Assembly (NCBI GenBank): GCA_017590115.1
Contig: JAGGNK010011336.1
Span: forward strand, 434,001 to 498,000
Origin: Montifringilla adamsi
Lineage: Eukaryota; Chordata; Aves; Passeriformes; Passeridae
Reading direction: 5' to 3'
Length of the DNA stretch: 64,000 nucleotides
The notes under the pieces are model-generated. The model searched no databases and was not told where the DNA came from. It saw only the letters and a list, made by a program, of their open reading frames with translations. This document shows positions 1 through 11,706 of this stretch, in pieces (the stretch's first letter is position 1; every line of letters begins with the position of its first letter). The position numbers and the translations under genes are program-made.

Positions 1-1817
1 ACTCCAGTTCCCCGCAGGTGTCTTCAAAGTCCTCTCCTCCACCTTTGGCCGTGCCTTCAATGGTTTTGTAGGGCACAATAACATTTCCTCGTGCTCCAGA
101 GGTTCGCAACACTTTCACTTCCATGGTTCCTACACTTTCACTGATGTGTGTTACTGGCTCCTCGAAGGTGAAGATGCCGGCGTGGTCATCGTCAAAAATG
201 GTGACGGTGGCAGTAGATGGCGATCCCAAGCAGGCAAGCGTTGAGACGCGGCTGGCCTCAAGAACGCCCTCATCTGAGGCCTCGGTGCTCACACGGACGT
301 TGCTGAGATGGACCAGGAAGTTCTCATCCTCCTCAAATATGTCGTCGTCGATTATGCCAACACGGATTTCCTTCTGGGTCTCTCCAGGCTTGAAGACCAC
401 TGTCCCTTCAGTGAACTCATAGTCAGAGCCGGCGTTGGCCGTGCCGTCCTCTGTCCGGAAGTCGACGTACACTGTGTTGGTCAGGTCTCCTCCCCGGCGG
501 ACGATGGTCAGGGCCACGGTGCCACAGTTCTCCAAGCACTGGTAGGTGCCCTGCTCGAAGTAGAGCTTGCTGACGGGATCGTTTTCGGTCACCTCGCTGT
601 TGACCTCGTGCATGCTGACGGCTTTGCGGGCCTGGTCTGCAGCGTGTCTCTTCAGGATGTTGCCAGCGCCGGTCATGAGCCGAGTGGCCTGGATGCGGTA
701 GAAGGCTCTGCTCTTCTGCTGCTGGCTCAGGACCTGGTAGTTGGCCAACTCTATGAGCTGCTCAATTTCCTTGTCTGGATGCTTTTGTTTCAGCTCCTTC
801 AGGATCCGAGCCATTTCCCTCCTGGCTTCCTCGTCATCCTGGTCTTTTTCGTCCACCTCCAACACCAGTGTCCCATCCAAAAAGTTTTCCACGTGAGAAT
901 TAGCAACCTTCCCGTCCATCTCGATGTCAGCCTTGGAGGAGGGCCGGTCACCCTCATGCTCAATGATCATGCCTCTCTGCTTGCCAGCTCGGTATTTCTT
1001 GTAGACGTACTTGTAAAATAAAAGCCTCCTGTCAGCTATCCAGGCAAACACCACACAGATGGGGAAGAAGAAGAAGGTGAGCAAGCCTTCCCAAACTTCC
1101 ACAATCCCAGGAGAAGACACGGATAAAATAATGTAAAGCCAAGTGTAGGCAAAGATGCTCCAGGCCGCTGTAACAAAAAACACTCGCAAATGCTTGATCT
1201 TCCTTATCTCTCCGTCTGGCACCACGTACACACAGATTGCAATGATGACAAACATGTTGAAGGCAGCACTCCCCACGATGGTGCTCGGCCCCAAGTCCCC
1301 CGCCGTGAAGCCATGGCCGCACACCTCGATAACAGACAGGAGGATCTCCGGAGCAGACGAGCCCAAGGCCATCAGCGTGAGGTTGGAAACAGTCTCGTTC
1401 CAGATCCTCACGGTGGTTTTGCTGGTCTCGCCGTTGGGCTTCTTGATGGTTATTTCCCGCTCTTGGGATGTAATGACTTCGATGGAGGACATGAAGCGGT
1501 CGGCTATGATGGACACTCCCAGGAACATGTACACCATTGCTACAAAATACACCGTTGCCCGAGCGATTTTGTCCCCAAATGAGGGGTCCTGGGGTTCCCA
1601 TATTGGTAAAATCACCCCCTTTTTGCAGATGTAGGAGCCAGCACACTCCTCAGTGTCGTTGGCAGGCAGTTCACTGGGGCTCTCCGCATGTGTGCCCTCT
1701 GCATGGAAGAGCAGCACCAGGACAAGGCTCAGGAGAGGGAAGCTCACTGGGAAGGTGTGTGAGTGAGTTACTCGCGACATGGCCACTTCCACCAGACGGG
1801 TCCCAAACATCCTCAAC
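1..1817 (-). CDS. SLC8A1: SLC8A1 (NCX1) first coding exon, partial at the left edge
   Basis: This exon encodes the N-terminal part of the plasma-membrane Na+/Ca2+ exchanger NCX1, which normally exports one Ca2+ for three Na+ and is central to calcium clearance in heart, neurons and kidney. Translation runs without a stop from ATG at 1810 to base 2 (603 codons). A hydrophobic signal peptide lies at about residues 21-42, followed by an N-glycosylation site at N51. The alpha-1 repeat is at about 148-186 and includes GSSAPE. The 20-residue XIP autoinhibitory segment is at 261-280, with K at 272 where human NCX1 has R. The cytosolic calcium-binding domain CBD1 spans about 415-545, with acidic clusters at 488-490 and 539-541, and CBD2 begins at about 545. 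The match to NCX1 is much closer than to NCX2 or NCX3: for example the long loop near 282-330 and the LACLGSPSTATVTIFDDDHAG stretch agree. A second in-frame ATG at 1780 (codon 11) also has a good context, so the start is ambiguous. In mammals this exon continues a few codons further and is followed by alternatively spliced exons; that part is outside the window. Confidence 0.97.
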
Positions 1818-1845
1818 CTGAAGAGGCAAAAAGGAAAGATTAAGT
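1818..1845 (-). promoter_or_regulatory. SLC8A1: Splice acceptor and polypyrimidine tract of SLC8A1 first coding exon
   Basis: Read on the minus strand, a pyrimidine-rich run (TTTCCTTTTTGCCTCTT) is followed by CAG and then GTTGAGG before the ATG at 1810. The exon would therefore begin at 1817, seven bases before the first ATG. The ATG has A at -3, a favourable context. Mammalian SLC8A1 likewise splices its 5'-UTR exons onto this coding exon just before the start codon. No other acceptor this good lies close upstream. Confidence 0.85.
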
Positions 1846-4800
1846 GAGGCCAACCAGAGATAAAAGATTTTCCTCTCCAAAGATATGGTCAAGTTATCCT
1901 GTTACTCAAGAAGATGCAGCTGATGAGCCCATTTTGTTATGATTAGTGATGTTTTCCATCCTCTGGTTCTGTCATCTGAAGCTGGATGGATTCAGATGGT
2001 ACCAGTGAGCTAGCACCTACCCCCTTTAGCTACCATGAAGTTTCTTTCTCTTTGTTGAAAACCTATTTGTTCAATTGCATTTTCTTGTTCCTCTAATCTA
2101 ATTAAAGCCCATCATTCTGCTTCACAGCTGGCAGAAGTGTTTCCCATTTCAAAATTACAGTGCACTCACTCACTCACTGGAATTCAGGGTAAGAGCAGGA
2201 GAGGACAGGGAAATCTACTATCCCCTCATCATGTTTAAAAAATATTTCTATACTTTTAAAATCACTGTAAGCTATGTATTTCACAGTCTTTTCTTGCTCA
2301 CAGTCCTCCCAAGCATCTACTCCACATCGGAAATCTGCACAAAGTGAGTTGGAGCCCTGGAAAAACCTTACTCTTAACTGTAACTTGGTCATAAGGTGCA
2401 CCAGAAGGGCAGCCTGTAATTAATGATTTTGGAGCCATTCCTTCCACAGTGCATCACTTTGCACCTTCCCAAAACTGGAAAGAGCCGCATATGCATCGAA
2501 GCCTGGCTCTCTTGGCATGCTTCTAGAGGAAACATGTCCCTGCGCTCTTTTCCCACTAGGTCAGCTTTGACGGCTTCCCCTTCAAGGGCCTTTCTCACTC
2601 CATTTACAACATCAGTCATCAGGCATGACAGCCGTTCTTGCCCTTGTCCTGCCTCAGGATTTTCCAGCAATGTAGAGGAGCTGTTAAAGAGGTTTGCAGT
2701 TAGTTAACAGTGCATAAACCGACAGAACAGATGCCTTTAAGTACAAAGAGATGCTTAGTGAAAAAAAAAGCCCTGAGCATGCTCAGTGTTATATTCTCAA
2801 ATTTACTAGCCAATAAAAGCTAGATCCCTAGTTATTAAAGCTGTATTTTCTCCTCAAGGAGAGCCTTTGCTATACCACGCTTCTCTAATCCAAGTTAATT
2901 TAATCAGATGGTACTTAAAAATGTTTCTATGAAGAGAGGAAAATGAGCACGTCAATACCTCGACTTCACTGGGAAATACAAAAAGCTGAGCTGATTTTCC
3001 TCAGAAAAACCCCACATCCCTGAAAGAAAAAGTCCACAAAGCTCTGCCATGAGAGGTTTTAACTCCTAGTTAGGGCAGGGGCAGATCATGCAGGGACAGA
3101 GCTGTGTGCAAGGGAACAGCTGGGTGGAGGAATCAATGGGTGCCATCCCACACCCATGTTATGGGATCTGCTCCACAAAGAGACACTGTAATGGTGGATC
3201 AAAGCCCTCTCCTCCATTTGCTTTTATTTATGGATGCTGTAGCACTGTTATTGGTCTGGGAGGGTAATAGTGGGAATTTATCGAGACGGTTTCATATAAA
3301 TGGCATTTTCTCACCAGGAACTGTTGGTCTGCCTCCAACCCCCCACTCCCTGGTATTTCAAGTAAGAAAATTAAAAGATACATAGTGGAGGAAGTGAGCA
3401 AATCAGAGAGCTGGGTGATAAGAACATATAAATTGAACAGGAAAAAGCAAGTCTCTTGTAGGAAGACAGATTTAAAAGAAAGTTGTTTGCATTGGGAATC
3501 CTGCTAATGTTACAAAAAAGCTCTTAGTACCAGACTCATTGCCCCCCTGATCATAGTGCCTGGGTACCTTCTGCTTCCCCAAATGTGAGCTGTAGCCACT
3601 GCTTACAAGCTCAAAGTGAAAAAAATGCAAGCATGATGTTTGCAAAGAGGAGCACCTTGTTGCACACCCTTCAGTGGATGGCTGAGCTGAAACAGATGTG
3701 CATGCATGGTCACTGAAATATAGCTGAAGCATGAATTAGTCACCCAACATCTGTACTCCTGTGTTTCACACTGCTCCAAACCAAGTCACAGAGACATTTG
3801 ATAGAGGGGCTGTCAGAACACAGGCTGACTTGGTACCTACCCTGTTAATCCCAGATAGCTCCTAAGTGTAGTTTTGTTTCCCTTTTAAATATGTAGGCTT
3901 AAAAAAATTCATGGTGGGCATAAAATATTATTCAGTTTCATGGTTCTTCACCCTCTCCTTCTAAAGGGTAGCAGTTTCTTCAGAAAACTCAAGAACATTC
4001 ACCTGTCCTTGTTCATTTAATTTTTCTCCCTGTGGCAAGTCATATCCCTGCACATGTACAATTATTCAGAGCAATCAGGCATTGTGAAATCCCCTTGGCA
4101 AGAAGAGAAAACAGATGGTTCTAGAAAAAATATTATGCTTTGGGTCACTGATTTAGGTCATGAAGAATAGGAGAGTCCCATCACACTTTGGACCAACTCT
4201 CCAGCCTTAAAAGGATTTGGATACTGGAAGTCTCATTCAGAAAAAAAGAAAGACAGCCACAAAATCAAATTAATAAGTAATTTGAACTTTATTTACCATG
4301 TGTTTCCCCTTTCAAACATTCTAATATAAGTTGGGTTTTGTTTTGGTTTGTTTATTTTGTTTGTTTGTTTGAAATCAAGTCCCATACTACTTTAAACAGG
4401 AGGAAAAAAGGCCTGGAGGCTGCATCTGAGCAATCCATATTTCTGGCATTCCCAACCAGCACTCCATGTACAAATAATATTTTTCCCTCAGATGTCAGGA
4501 GGTAAGAAATGTGGAGCTTTTCTGGAGAGGGATAAGAAATGGCTGGAGCTTTGGAAGAGACATCCACCAGCCATGCCAATGTGCATCCTTTGGGCAGCAG
4601 CAGCATCCCCCAACTCTGCTGTACTTCCTCCAGCATTTTGTGGTGTGGTCAAAAGCAAGGTTCACACATCATGACCAGCTTTCCTATTTAAACCAATTCA
4701 CAGTGAGGCTCAGGAATTATGAAGGGCTAGAAAATGCTTGGCCACAACATGCTAGTTACATACATGCAGCCAGAGCCTGACACTCAAAATATCTCTGAGA

Positions 4801-7800
4801 AGCACCTGCTATTAAATCACCAGCATTTCTTTATTTGTACAATCCAAAATAAACAGCTTGGTCTCCAGAGACCCTCTTGCTCTGCATTTGCCTACAGTCT
4901 CAGCTCACAGTCAGCACACTGTGGCATAGTGTAGGAATATTCCTAGAGAAATAATTTCCAACATGCTGTAAGGGGAAGCAAGGCTACCTGAAGAGCAGCC
5001 CTCTCTCCAAACCGAGCTTTGTTAGCTTTTCATTAAGGTCTCAATTGCATTTCCCATCCTGGCCATCAGCAATAGAAGCGTGTGCAGCAGCTGATGCACA
5101 GTGTCGGGCTGGCAGCCCTGGCAAACCCTGCCTGCCCGGGCGCTCATGGCCTTGGTGGCACTGCCCCAGTGCCTCTGGGGACAGAGGGATCAGGGCAGCA
5201 CAGGCAGGGGCACAGGCTGCTCTCAGGCTCGGTGCTGGCCACGTGTGGTGAAAAATCCCAGCACTGCCCTGCCCACAAGCACCACCTGATGCCCAGGGAC
5301 AGCACCCTGAGCCCTTTCTACCACTGCAGGAGGGGAACTGTCCTGGTGCTGCTGGAGAGCTCCAGGGAGAGCTAAAACTAACCAGGAGAGACAGAGCCCA
5401 ACCTGGGTTCTCCTGAGCCCCTTTTCCTTTCCAGACAAGCTCCACAGAGGTGCCAGCAGGTGTTTCTGCACAGTCAGGGAGGAAAGTCTGCAAGAGGCTC
5501 CATAACAAGCTCAGTTTAGATGGAGCCCTGGACAAAGGTTGTCGGTCCAGCCTTTTTTTCCACCCCTTGGTGCTGTGAAACACCAGGAGGGCAGTTGTTG
5601 CCCACAGCAGGGCTGAGAGGGTTGTAGAGATATTTGCCTCCCTGCTGGACATGGGAGCTCTAGGTTTTACAAATTGGTAGGAGAGAGCTCCTGCTGCCAG
5701 CTCATGCTCCTGCCCCCCAGCTGAGGAGCTGCCAGATGGGGAGGAAACAGCCTTTTAGACTCTGCTCTGATCTTTCCCTGGCAGCATCGATCCTTCAGGC
5801 TGACTGGTTGCTGCATGCAAAGCGAGCCTGAAAGCTGCTCTGCATTTAAACAAAGCACAGCTTTTTCTTTGCAGCAGCCTCCCAAAAGTCCCATCTCCAT
5901 CAGGGCACTTCAGCTTTGAAATATCCACTGTAAGACCCTCCCTGTTATTTTCCTAAAGCTTTGTATCACACACGGATCTATGACCATTTGCAACACACTA
6001 GAAGCACCATTATTTTTAAGAGCACCAAAAAACCATTGCTGATCCAGACACTTCAATTACAGAAGGACTGGGCAAGGAAGGAAATGGCCTGGGCTCAGGA
6101 GGAATGAGTGGCCACACAAAGAAAGACTGAGAGGCTTTCCACATGGAAATTTTTTCCCAGCATCCCACAGAAAACGTGTACAGAGCAGCTGTCACACAGC
6201 AGTGTTCATACCATTACAGCCACCACCGGTGCTACCCAGCAGTGCCCACCCCACTGCGACACCATAATCTTCATCATGAACATCATTCCTGCCAATTTAC
6301 TGCCAGCTTGGATGGGAGGTGTCCCCACTGCTGTGTCACCACCGTGCAGGAGTCTGGAGCAGCACCCTTTCCCCACAGGGTGCCTGGTTGCTTGCTGGGG
6401 ACCAGTTAAAGTTTGCTCTTCACATGAGAGCACAACCAGGAGCATGTTGCAACACCACGGGGATTCCCAAAGAGTCTTTTCCCATCCTACAGTCAGAGCT
6501 AGATAAGAGAGGACCTTTTCCTAGCAAGAGTGCACTAGGGAGAGACAGGGAAGGCAGCTCAAGCCACCCTTTTCTGGTGTCACAGACTGGAGAAAGACAG
6601 TGTCCCTTCAACCAGAGGGACCAAAAACTGACGAAGAAGCAGCTGGTGGTCACTGCAAGGAACAGCCAGCTTGCACGGTAGAGAAACAGAGGCTCAAAGC
6701 AACTCAGCTGCTCTCCGCCCTGTCCTAGGAGAAAAGACAGGAGCCCCAAAAAGACAGACTCTCTCCTACCCCACAGTCAAAGCTGAAGTCCCCAGGTTAC
6801 AGCACCTGTCCCCCAGTTTCTCTTGCAGGAGAAGAAGAATCTACTGCAATCCTCCTGGGAAGAAGCACTCCATGCCTTGCCTCCATGCATGGCACTTACA
6901 GCCATGGCCCCATCTCTGGAGGAATAGTGAACTTCTCCTCTGCTGCTGACCCTGCCTGGCTGTGCTCAAGCCTGCACACCTGTGCCTCACTGAAATCAGC
7001 AGCCTGCTCTCCAGCAGACAGCTTGGGCAAAGCCTGGTCTGGGAAAAGATATGGCTGTAGGGAAAAAAAAAAAAAAACAAAACCCAAACAAGCCGACTGG
7101 TCTCTGACCATCACAGGTCCAGCTTCTTGCAGCCAAGGGACACAAAACGGATGCCAACAGCCCTGCAAGGAGGTACAGGGTGCTTGGAGATGTGTCTGGG
7201 CAGACACAGGCTCTGCTGGCTTCGCTTCTGATCTTGGTGCTGACCCCGTGGTGCAGCTCTGGTGAAACAGAGCTCCTGACAGCTGTGAGATTGACCTGTC
7301 AGGGCAGGAAAAGGACCCTTCTGCTGCACTGGCTGTACATCCAAACCGTGCAGGAGAGCTGCTAAGTCCAAAGACTGTGTTGCCACTCAGGGCTGCATAG
7401 CGTGACGGCACTTTAAACACTGCTTGGAAAACCCTTGGCTCGCTTCCCTGCTCTGGCTCTGCCTGGCTCCTGCTCCCTTGCACCCAGCTCTGCCACTCCA
7501 AAACAGGCACAGCCTGTTGGCATCCCCTAGCCATGACCCTGTAGATCTCCACATCAGGAAAATGATTTCCAGGCCATCAGCATCCTGATTGCATCAGTAC
7601 AAAAAAACATCAAAACCTTTCCAAATATAGTCAGAGGCACAAGCCCTCCATGAAGCCGATCAAGTAAAACACATATCAGGCCACCCTGGTTTCTGTAAAG
7701 GACATTAAAAAGTAAGAATAATTGTCAGTCTGCAACTGATTTTTCCAAGTATCCTATCTCTTCAATGAAACATCCCATCTCCTTCGACAATTTCCCCAGC

Positions 7801-9590
7801 AACTCTCCAAAATAAACGGACAAATAGAGAAAATAAAACATCCCTGATATAAAATTTCAGCCGCATTGGATGAATTTGGGGGCAGCTTGCAGAAAATGAG
7901 CTTGGAACCATTTGCCAGGGAGATTACAGTCTTGCTTTTCACACATGGAGACCAAGTGTCAAGTTGTCCCTTTCTCCCACGACTCAAGATATCAGCAAGG
8001 AATATGCCAGAAAATAAGAAGCAAGGGGGAAATGGCACATTTCTCTGGGACTGGGGTTTTTTTGTTTATTTGTCTGCTTCTCAAACAACTGTGTTCCTAC
8101 TTGCTGTTGTCTTCAGACCATTTCTTTACCCTTTCCACCTGCCTTTGGTCTCCTCTTTATCAAGCAGCATCAGGCTCTTTCCTGTGATTCCTGTTGGGTT
8201 GCTGATGCCTTCCTCTGTGCCTGTGCATCTCCCTTGCTGATTTAAGCACAGTCTGCCTGCTCTCCACGAGCTGGCCCTGAGGCTGCCTGGCTGGCAGACT
8301 CCCTGTGTGATGTCAGGGCAGCCCAGCATCTCCCTGTGCTCCATGTCTCTGTGTAAAATGGGTAGAGCATCTCCTGTGAGTGCTGGGGGAATAAAACACT
8401 GCTAATAAGCCTAAAGCTCTTGGGAAGCCTGGGGAGGAAGTATCTGCCCAGAGGTGCCCCAAAGGAGCCAGAAGGGAGGAATTAACAGGCTTATTGCTTT
8501 CCCCTATGCCTGTGTCCTCTCTTCCCCTCTGGGACTGTTTTTGCACTGGGTTTGTAGCTGTGTGTGGGTCTTCTGTGCAGCGGATGCTCCCCTGGGTTCT
8601 GCAGGAACAGAAAGCTTCAAGGGAGAGGAGATGAATCTCCATCCTCAGATCCCTGCGAACATCAAGGGATGAAGAGGTGGAGATGTCCATGGGATGGATG
8701 TGGGGGAAGACGGATGGAAATGCAGGTTGTTGACCTGAGCAATTCAGGCATGGTACTGAGCAGGTTGGGCTGGGCTGGGGACTCACCCTGGCATGCTCCA
8801 TCCATCTGCTCCTGGCTGGGGAAGGGTGGTAGCACCTCCCATCAGAGCCACGTCCAGAGGCACAGCTCGGGCACAGCTGACTCTAGAGGGAGCTGGATGC
8901 TAGTGCCGAGCAGATGGCCAGCTTTTAGACCCCCAGACCTCAGGCAAGGGATTCTAAGCCCAGGTGTGTGCCAGGCCTTCCTCACCTATCTCACACACAA
9001 GGTTAACCACCTCTTCCTTCTTCTCAGACTCCCCCTCTTTCTCTGTCTCCTCAGGAGCTCTTTGCAGCACCAAATCTCACTTCTATTTGTAGCCAGGTTT
9101 CCTTAGGAAGCCAGGCACATGAAATCACAGTTTCCATGTTTGTCTGTCTGTTCACATTGCTCCCCCCTCTTTCCAATTTCAGTTGAAATCACCAGAGGGA
9201 TAGAGATAGCAGCAAAAGCCAAGTTCCTCCAAGGTTCCTGAAGGCAGCTGGAGAGATACCACTCACACCCTTGGCAAGGGAAAGCTCAGTCAGGGAGCTC
9301 AGCCCACAGTGGATGCCAGAGTATCAAGAGCACAGCAGCCTGCAGCAGCCCCAGGTGCAGCCAGGATTTTCACAGCTGTGTGCACTGATGTCCATGAGCT
9401 GGGAGCACGTGCAGATCCCAGCACTCTGAGTTTGGACAGTGGTCCAGGTTGTTTCCCGTGCCAGTTACAAGGAGAGCCATTGTCACTTGTGCTGTCTATG
9501 ACCAACCTGTTGGTTGATTGTCCAGTGATGCTTGCATCTTGCAGGGCATTGGGCTTTATTACAGGATCTAACTTTCATTAGGATGCTGGA
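1846..9590. other. Non-coding, SLC8A1 intron 1
   Basis: This stretch between the coding exon and the CpG island shows no convincing gene. It holds ordinary AT-leaning intronic DNA with a TTTG-rich run near 4.33 kb, a short A-tract near 7.06 kb and a 14-bp palindrome CTGAGCATGCTCAG at 2773-2786. A GC-richer patch at 5.04-5.65 kb keeps a minus-strand frame open for 203 codons, but its composition is low-complexity (Ala/Gly/Pro/Ser-rich) and it resembles no known domain. Confidence 0.7.
4332..4371. repeat. TTTG/TTTTG simple repeat
   Basis: An imperfect run of G separated by three or four T. It is an ordinary simple repeat in the intron. Confidence 0.8.
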
Positions 9591-9591
9591 G

Positions 9592-9768
9592 AACAGCGGC
9601 TTTTTTTCACCAGTGAGCAATCAGGACTGTATCCCCTCAAAGCCACAGCAAAAACCCAAATTCTGTCCCAGATGCAAACGACAGAAAAATTGCAACTCCG
9701 AATGCCCTGAGCGTATCAGGACTCTACAAAAGGGAGAGAAGTGGCTGTGCCTACACAGCATCATTTAA
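9592..9768 (+). pseudogene. Possible relic of a retroviral Gag nucleocapsid zinc knuckle
   Basis: The short plus-strand frame here contains C-X2-C at codons starting 9664 and 9673, then four residues, Asn at 9688, four residues and a final Cys at 9703. That is the spacing of a retroviral CCHC zinc knuckle with the His replaced by Asn. It is preceded by a Lys/Pro/Gln-rich stretch, as is usual before nucleocapsid. The frame ends at TAA 9766-9768, and no clear LTR or pol sequence is next to it. Loss of the His and the short length mean it cannot be functional. The family is guessed from the motif alone, so a chance match is quite possible. Confidence 0.35.
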
Positions 9769-10950
9769 GGTGCTGTAGAGACTCCCAAGAGCAAGGACAT
9801 AAACCAAAGTTTGTGCCATGTCATGTGCAGCAGTGCCAGGAGAGAAGACAAAGCACAGCCTGGGCAGGTACAGGACAGTGAACATTTCCGTTTCAGGAGC
9901 TATTCACAGCCAATAGATTACCAAAACCTTAGAGAAAGTGAGGGAAGGAGAAGCAAGAGAACTTTCATCAGGTCAGAACTGTGCTGCTGCTGACACTCAG
10001 GGGTGCTGGACACAGAGAGCACGCCAACCTCCGCAGGTATCTTAAATGCAAAGCCTGGTAGAGAAGAAGCTTTGACCAATGTGGCTCCTCAGCACTGACT
10101 TAGGAATTGACCATGTCAACAGAGCTGGTGGGGGCGTAAGAGGAGTCAGACAGCTTTCCTAGGAGTTAGTGGTGGGAGTTCATGACTTGGCTGGCAGGTG
10201 ATGGTCCTAGAAATGTTACATTATTTCCCTATTTGGCCTTAATGTCTGTGCTGGACAAGGGGCAAAGCTGCTACTGAAGAACCAATCAGAAGGAAAAGGG
10301 AAGAAAAGAACAGCTAATAGACACTCCCGAAGGATCACAAATGCCTTTCTTTGATGATAGCCACGTCCCCAACCAAAGCCATATGTCAGAGCTCTTTTTT
10401 TCCTGGATGCCACCATCACATCAATATGCAAGTGTCCCAGCTTCCCTTTTTTACACAAAAGCACACCCCTTCTCTTTGTGATGGTGACAAACAGCATGTA
10501 AATTCCCAGGCAGGTGCCAGGGGAGCACACAGAGAACCCCAGCCTCTCTCAGCCTTCATTTCAATTGCCTGACTTGCGAATTTGCAACATCTGGGACTGG
10601 AGGAATGAACAGGTTCCTGCAAAGCGCAAGCGAAAAGGAGCCCTGAAAGCATACGCTCGTACCCTCACACCCGTGACCTTGTGATTTTACTACAGCTTTC
10701 ATTTTCAGACTCCAGTCCTCCCTAGTGCTTGCTGCATTTCTGCAACATTTTGGCAGTTTGCTCTCGCCTCGGAGACAGAGCAGAGCGTGGAGTTGTTTTG
10801 CATGGCTCGGCGGGGAGGGAAGCAACAAGGCTGTGAATGAAGAATTAAACTCAAGATGACGGAAGAGCCCCAGCCATGCTTCCACCTAGACAAAGCCTAC
10901 GTGATGAGCGCTGCTTAATGCCAGCCCTTAATAACGCACGCTGCTCGAGA
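9769..10950. other. Non-coding intronic stretch
   Basis: No gene, RNA or clear repeat is recognisable. CpG content rises toward the right end as the CpG island is approached. Confidence 0.6.
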
Positions 10951-10997
10951 CAAAAATGGGAATTTCGGCGTGGCTGCAGGTGCCTCCGAACACTCAC

Positions 10998-11479
10998 CTC
11001 GGGAAGCGTTTCAAGGCAGGGGAAGCAGCCCTGCCTGGAGGCACGCACAGCCCCGCCAGGCGGAGGCACCGCACCCCGCCGCGCACGGGGGGATGCGCCC
11101 GAAACCCCCCGGGAAAGAGATTTTCCTCAGCCCCCTGCCCGACCCCACCTGCCCGGCAATGCCCGGCTCTCGGGCTAGCGGGGAAGCGACCCCCGCCGCA
11201 GCCGCGCCTCCCGTCGCGACATGTCGCGATTGGCCGCCGGGGGAGGGCGGCGAGCCCCTTCGCCCGCCTAGAGGTGCCGCGGCTGGGCTGTAGGAAGCGT
11301 TCCCGGGCGTGTGCTGCGAGTGCGAGCATCCTACCGCCGCCTGGCCATCGGCTCCCGCACGGCCCCGGGTCCCCCATGCCGCCCCCCCGGCAGCCTCCCC
11401 CGGCACTCGGAGCGCGGTGTGGGAAGCAGCGTGAGGCTGGGCAGGGTCGGGGCGGGGGCCGCTCCGTGGCGGTCCTACC
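10998..11479 (-). other. SLC8A1: Candidate 5'-UTR exon region of SLC8A1 (exact ends unknown)
   Basis: Two minus-strand donors could end a first exon. One is GAG|GTGAGT, with the last exon base at 10998. The other is CCAG|GTAGGA, with the last exon base at 11479. The first matches the donor consensus almost perfectly. The interval given is bounded by the two candidates; the real transcription start may lie further right, toward 11580-11700. No protein is expected, because translation starts in the downstream exon. Confidence 0.45.
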
Positions 11480-11587
11480 TGGCGGGCTGCAGGAGCGGGC
11501 GTCGCCGGGGCCGGCTCAGCAGCGGCGGGGCATCGCGGCGGGGCGGGCGGCGGAGCCCCGGTGCGCGGCTGCGGCGCGGCGGCGGGC

Positions 11588-11680
11588 GGGAGGGAGAGAG
11601 AGAGAGAGGGAGGGAGGGAGGGAGAAGGGAGGGAGAAGGGAGGGAGGAAGGAAGGGAGGGATGGAGGGATGGATGGAGGG
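11588..11680. repeat. GGGA/GA-rich purine tract, G-quadruplex-prone
   Basis: The plus strand carries a (GA)n run followed by many GGGA and GGAGGGAT units, so the minus strand is a CCCT pyrimidine tract. It contains many runs of three G spaced by one or a few bases, the pattern that can form G-quadruplex or triplex DNA. It sits on the upstream side of the CpG island relative to SLC8A1. Confidence 0.85.
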
Positions 11681-11681
11681 A

Positions 11682-11706
11682 GCGCGCGCGCACACACACA
11701 CACACA
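11682..11706. repeat. (GC)n(AC)n alternating tract, Z-DNA-type
   Basis: A 25-base alternating purine-pyrimidine run: about five GC steps followed by about eight AC steps. This is the classical composition for Z-DNA, directly beside the purine tract and the CpG island. Confidence 0.85.

Noticed and set aside
308..1021. 237-codon plus-strand frame antisense to the SLC8A1 exon
   Set aside because: It is a shadow of the real minus-strand coding frame, which matches NCX1 along its whole length.
1032..1646. 204-codon minus-strand frame overlapping the SLC8A1 exon
   Set aside because: It is in a different frame from the NCX1 translation and matches no protein.
2773..2786. 14-bp palindrome CTGAGCATGCTCAG as a regulatory site
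   Set aside because: It resembles no established binding consensus well enough, and a 14-bp palindrome can occur by chance in 64 kb.
5041..5652. 203-codon minus-strand frame in intron 1
   Set aside because: Low-complexity Ala/Gly/Ser/Pro composition, no domain, and overlapping open frames on both strands.
11011..11703. 230-codon minus-strand open frame in the CpG island
   Set aside because: The same GC effect applies: it is made of Pro/Ser/Leu runs encoded by the CCCT tract, and it spans both donor sites.
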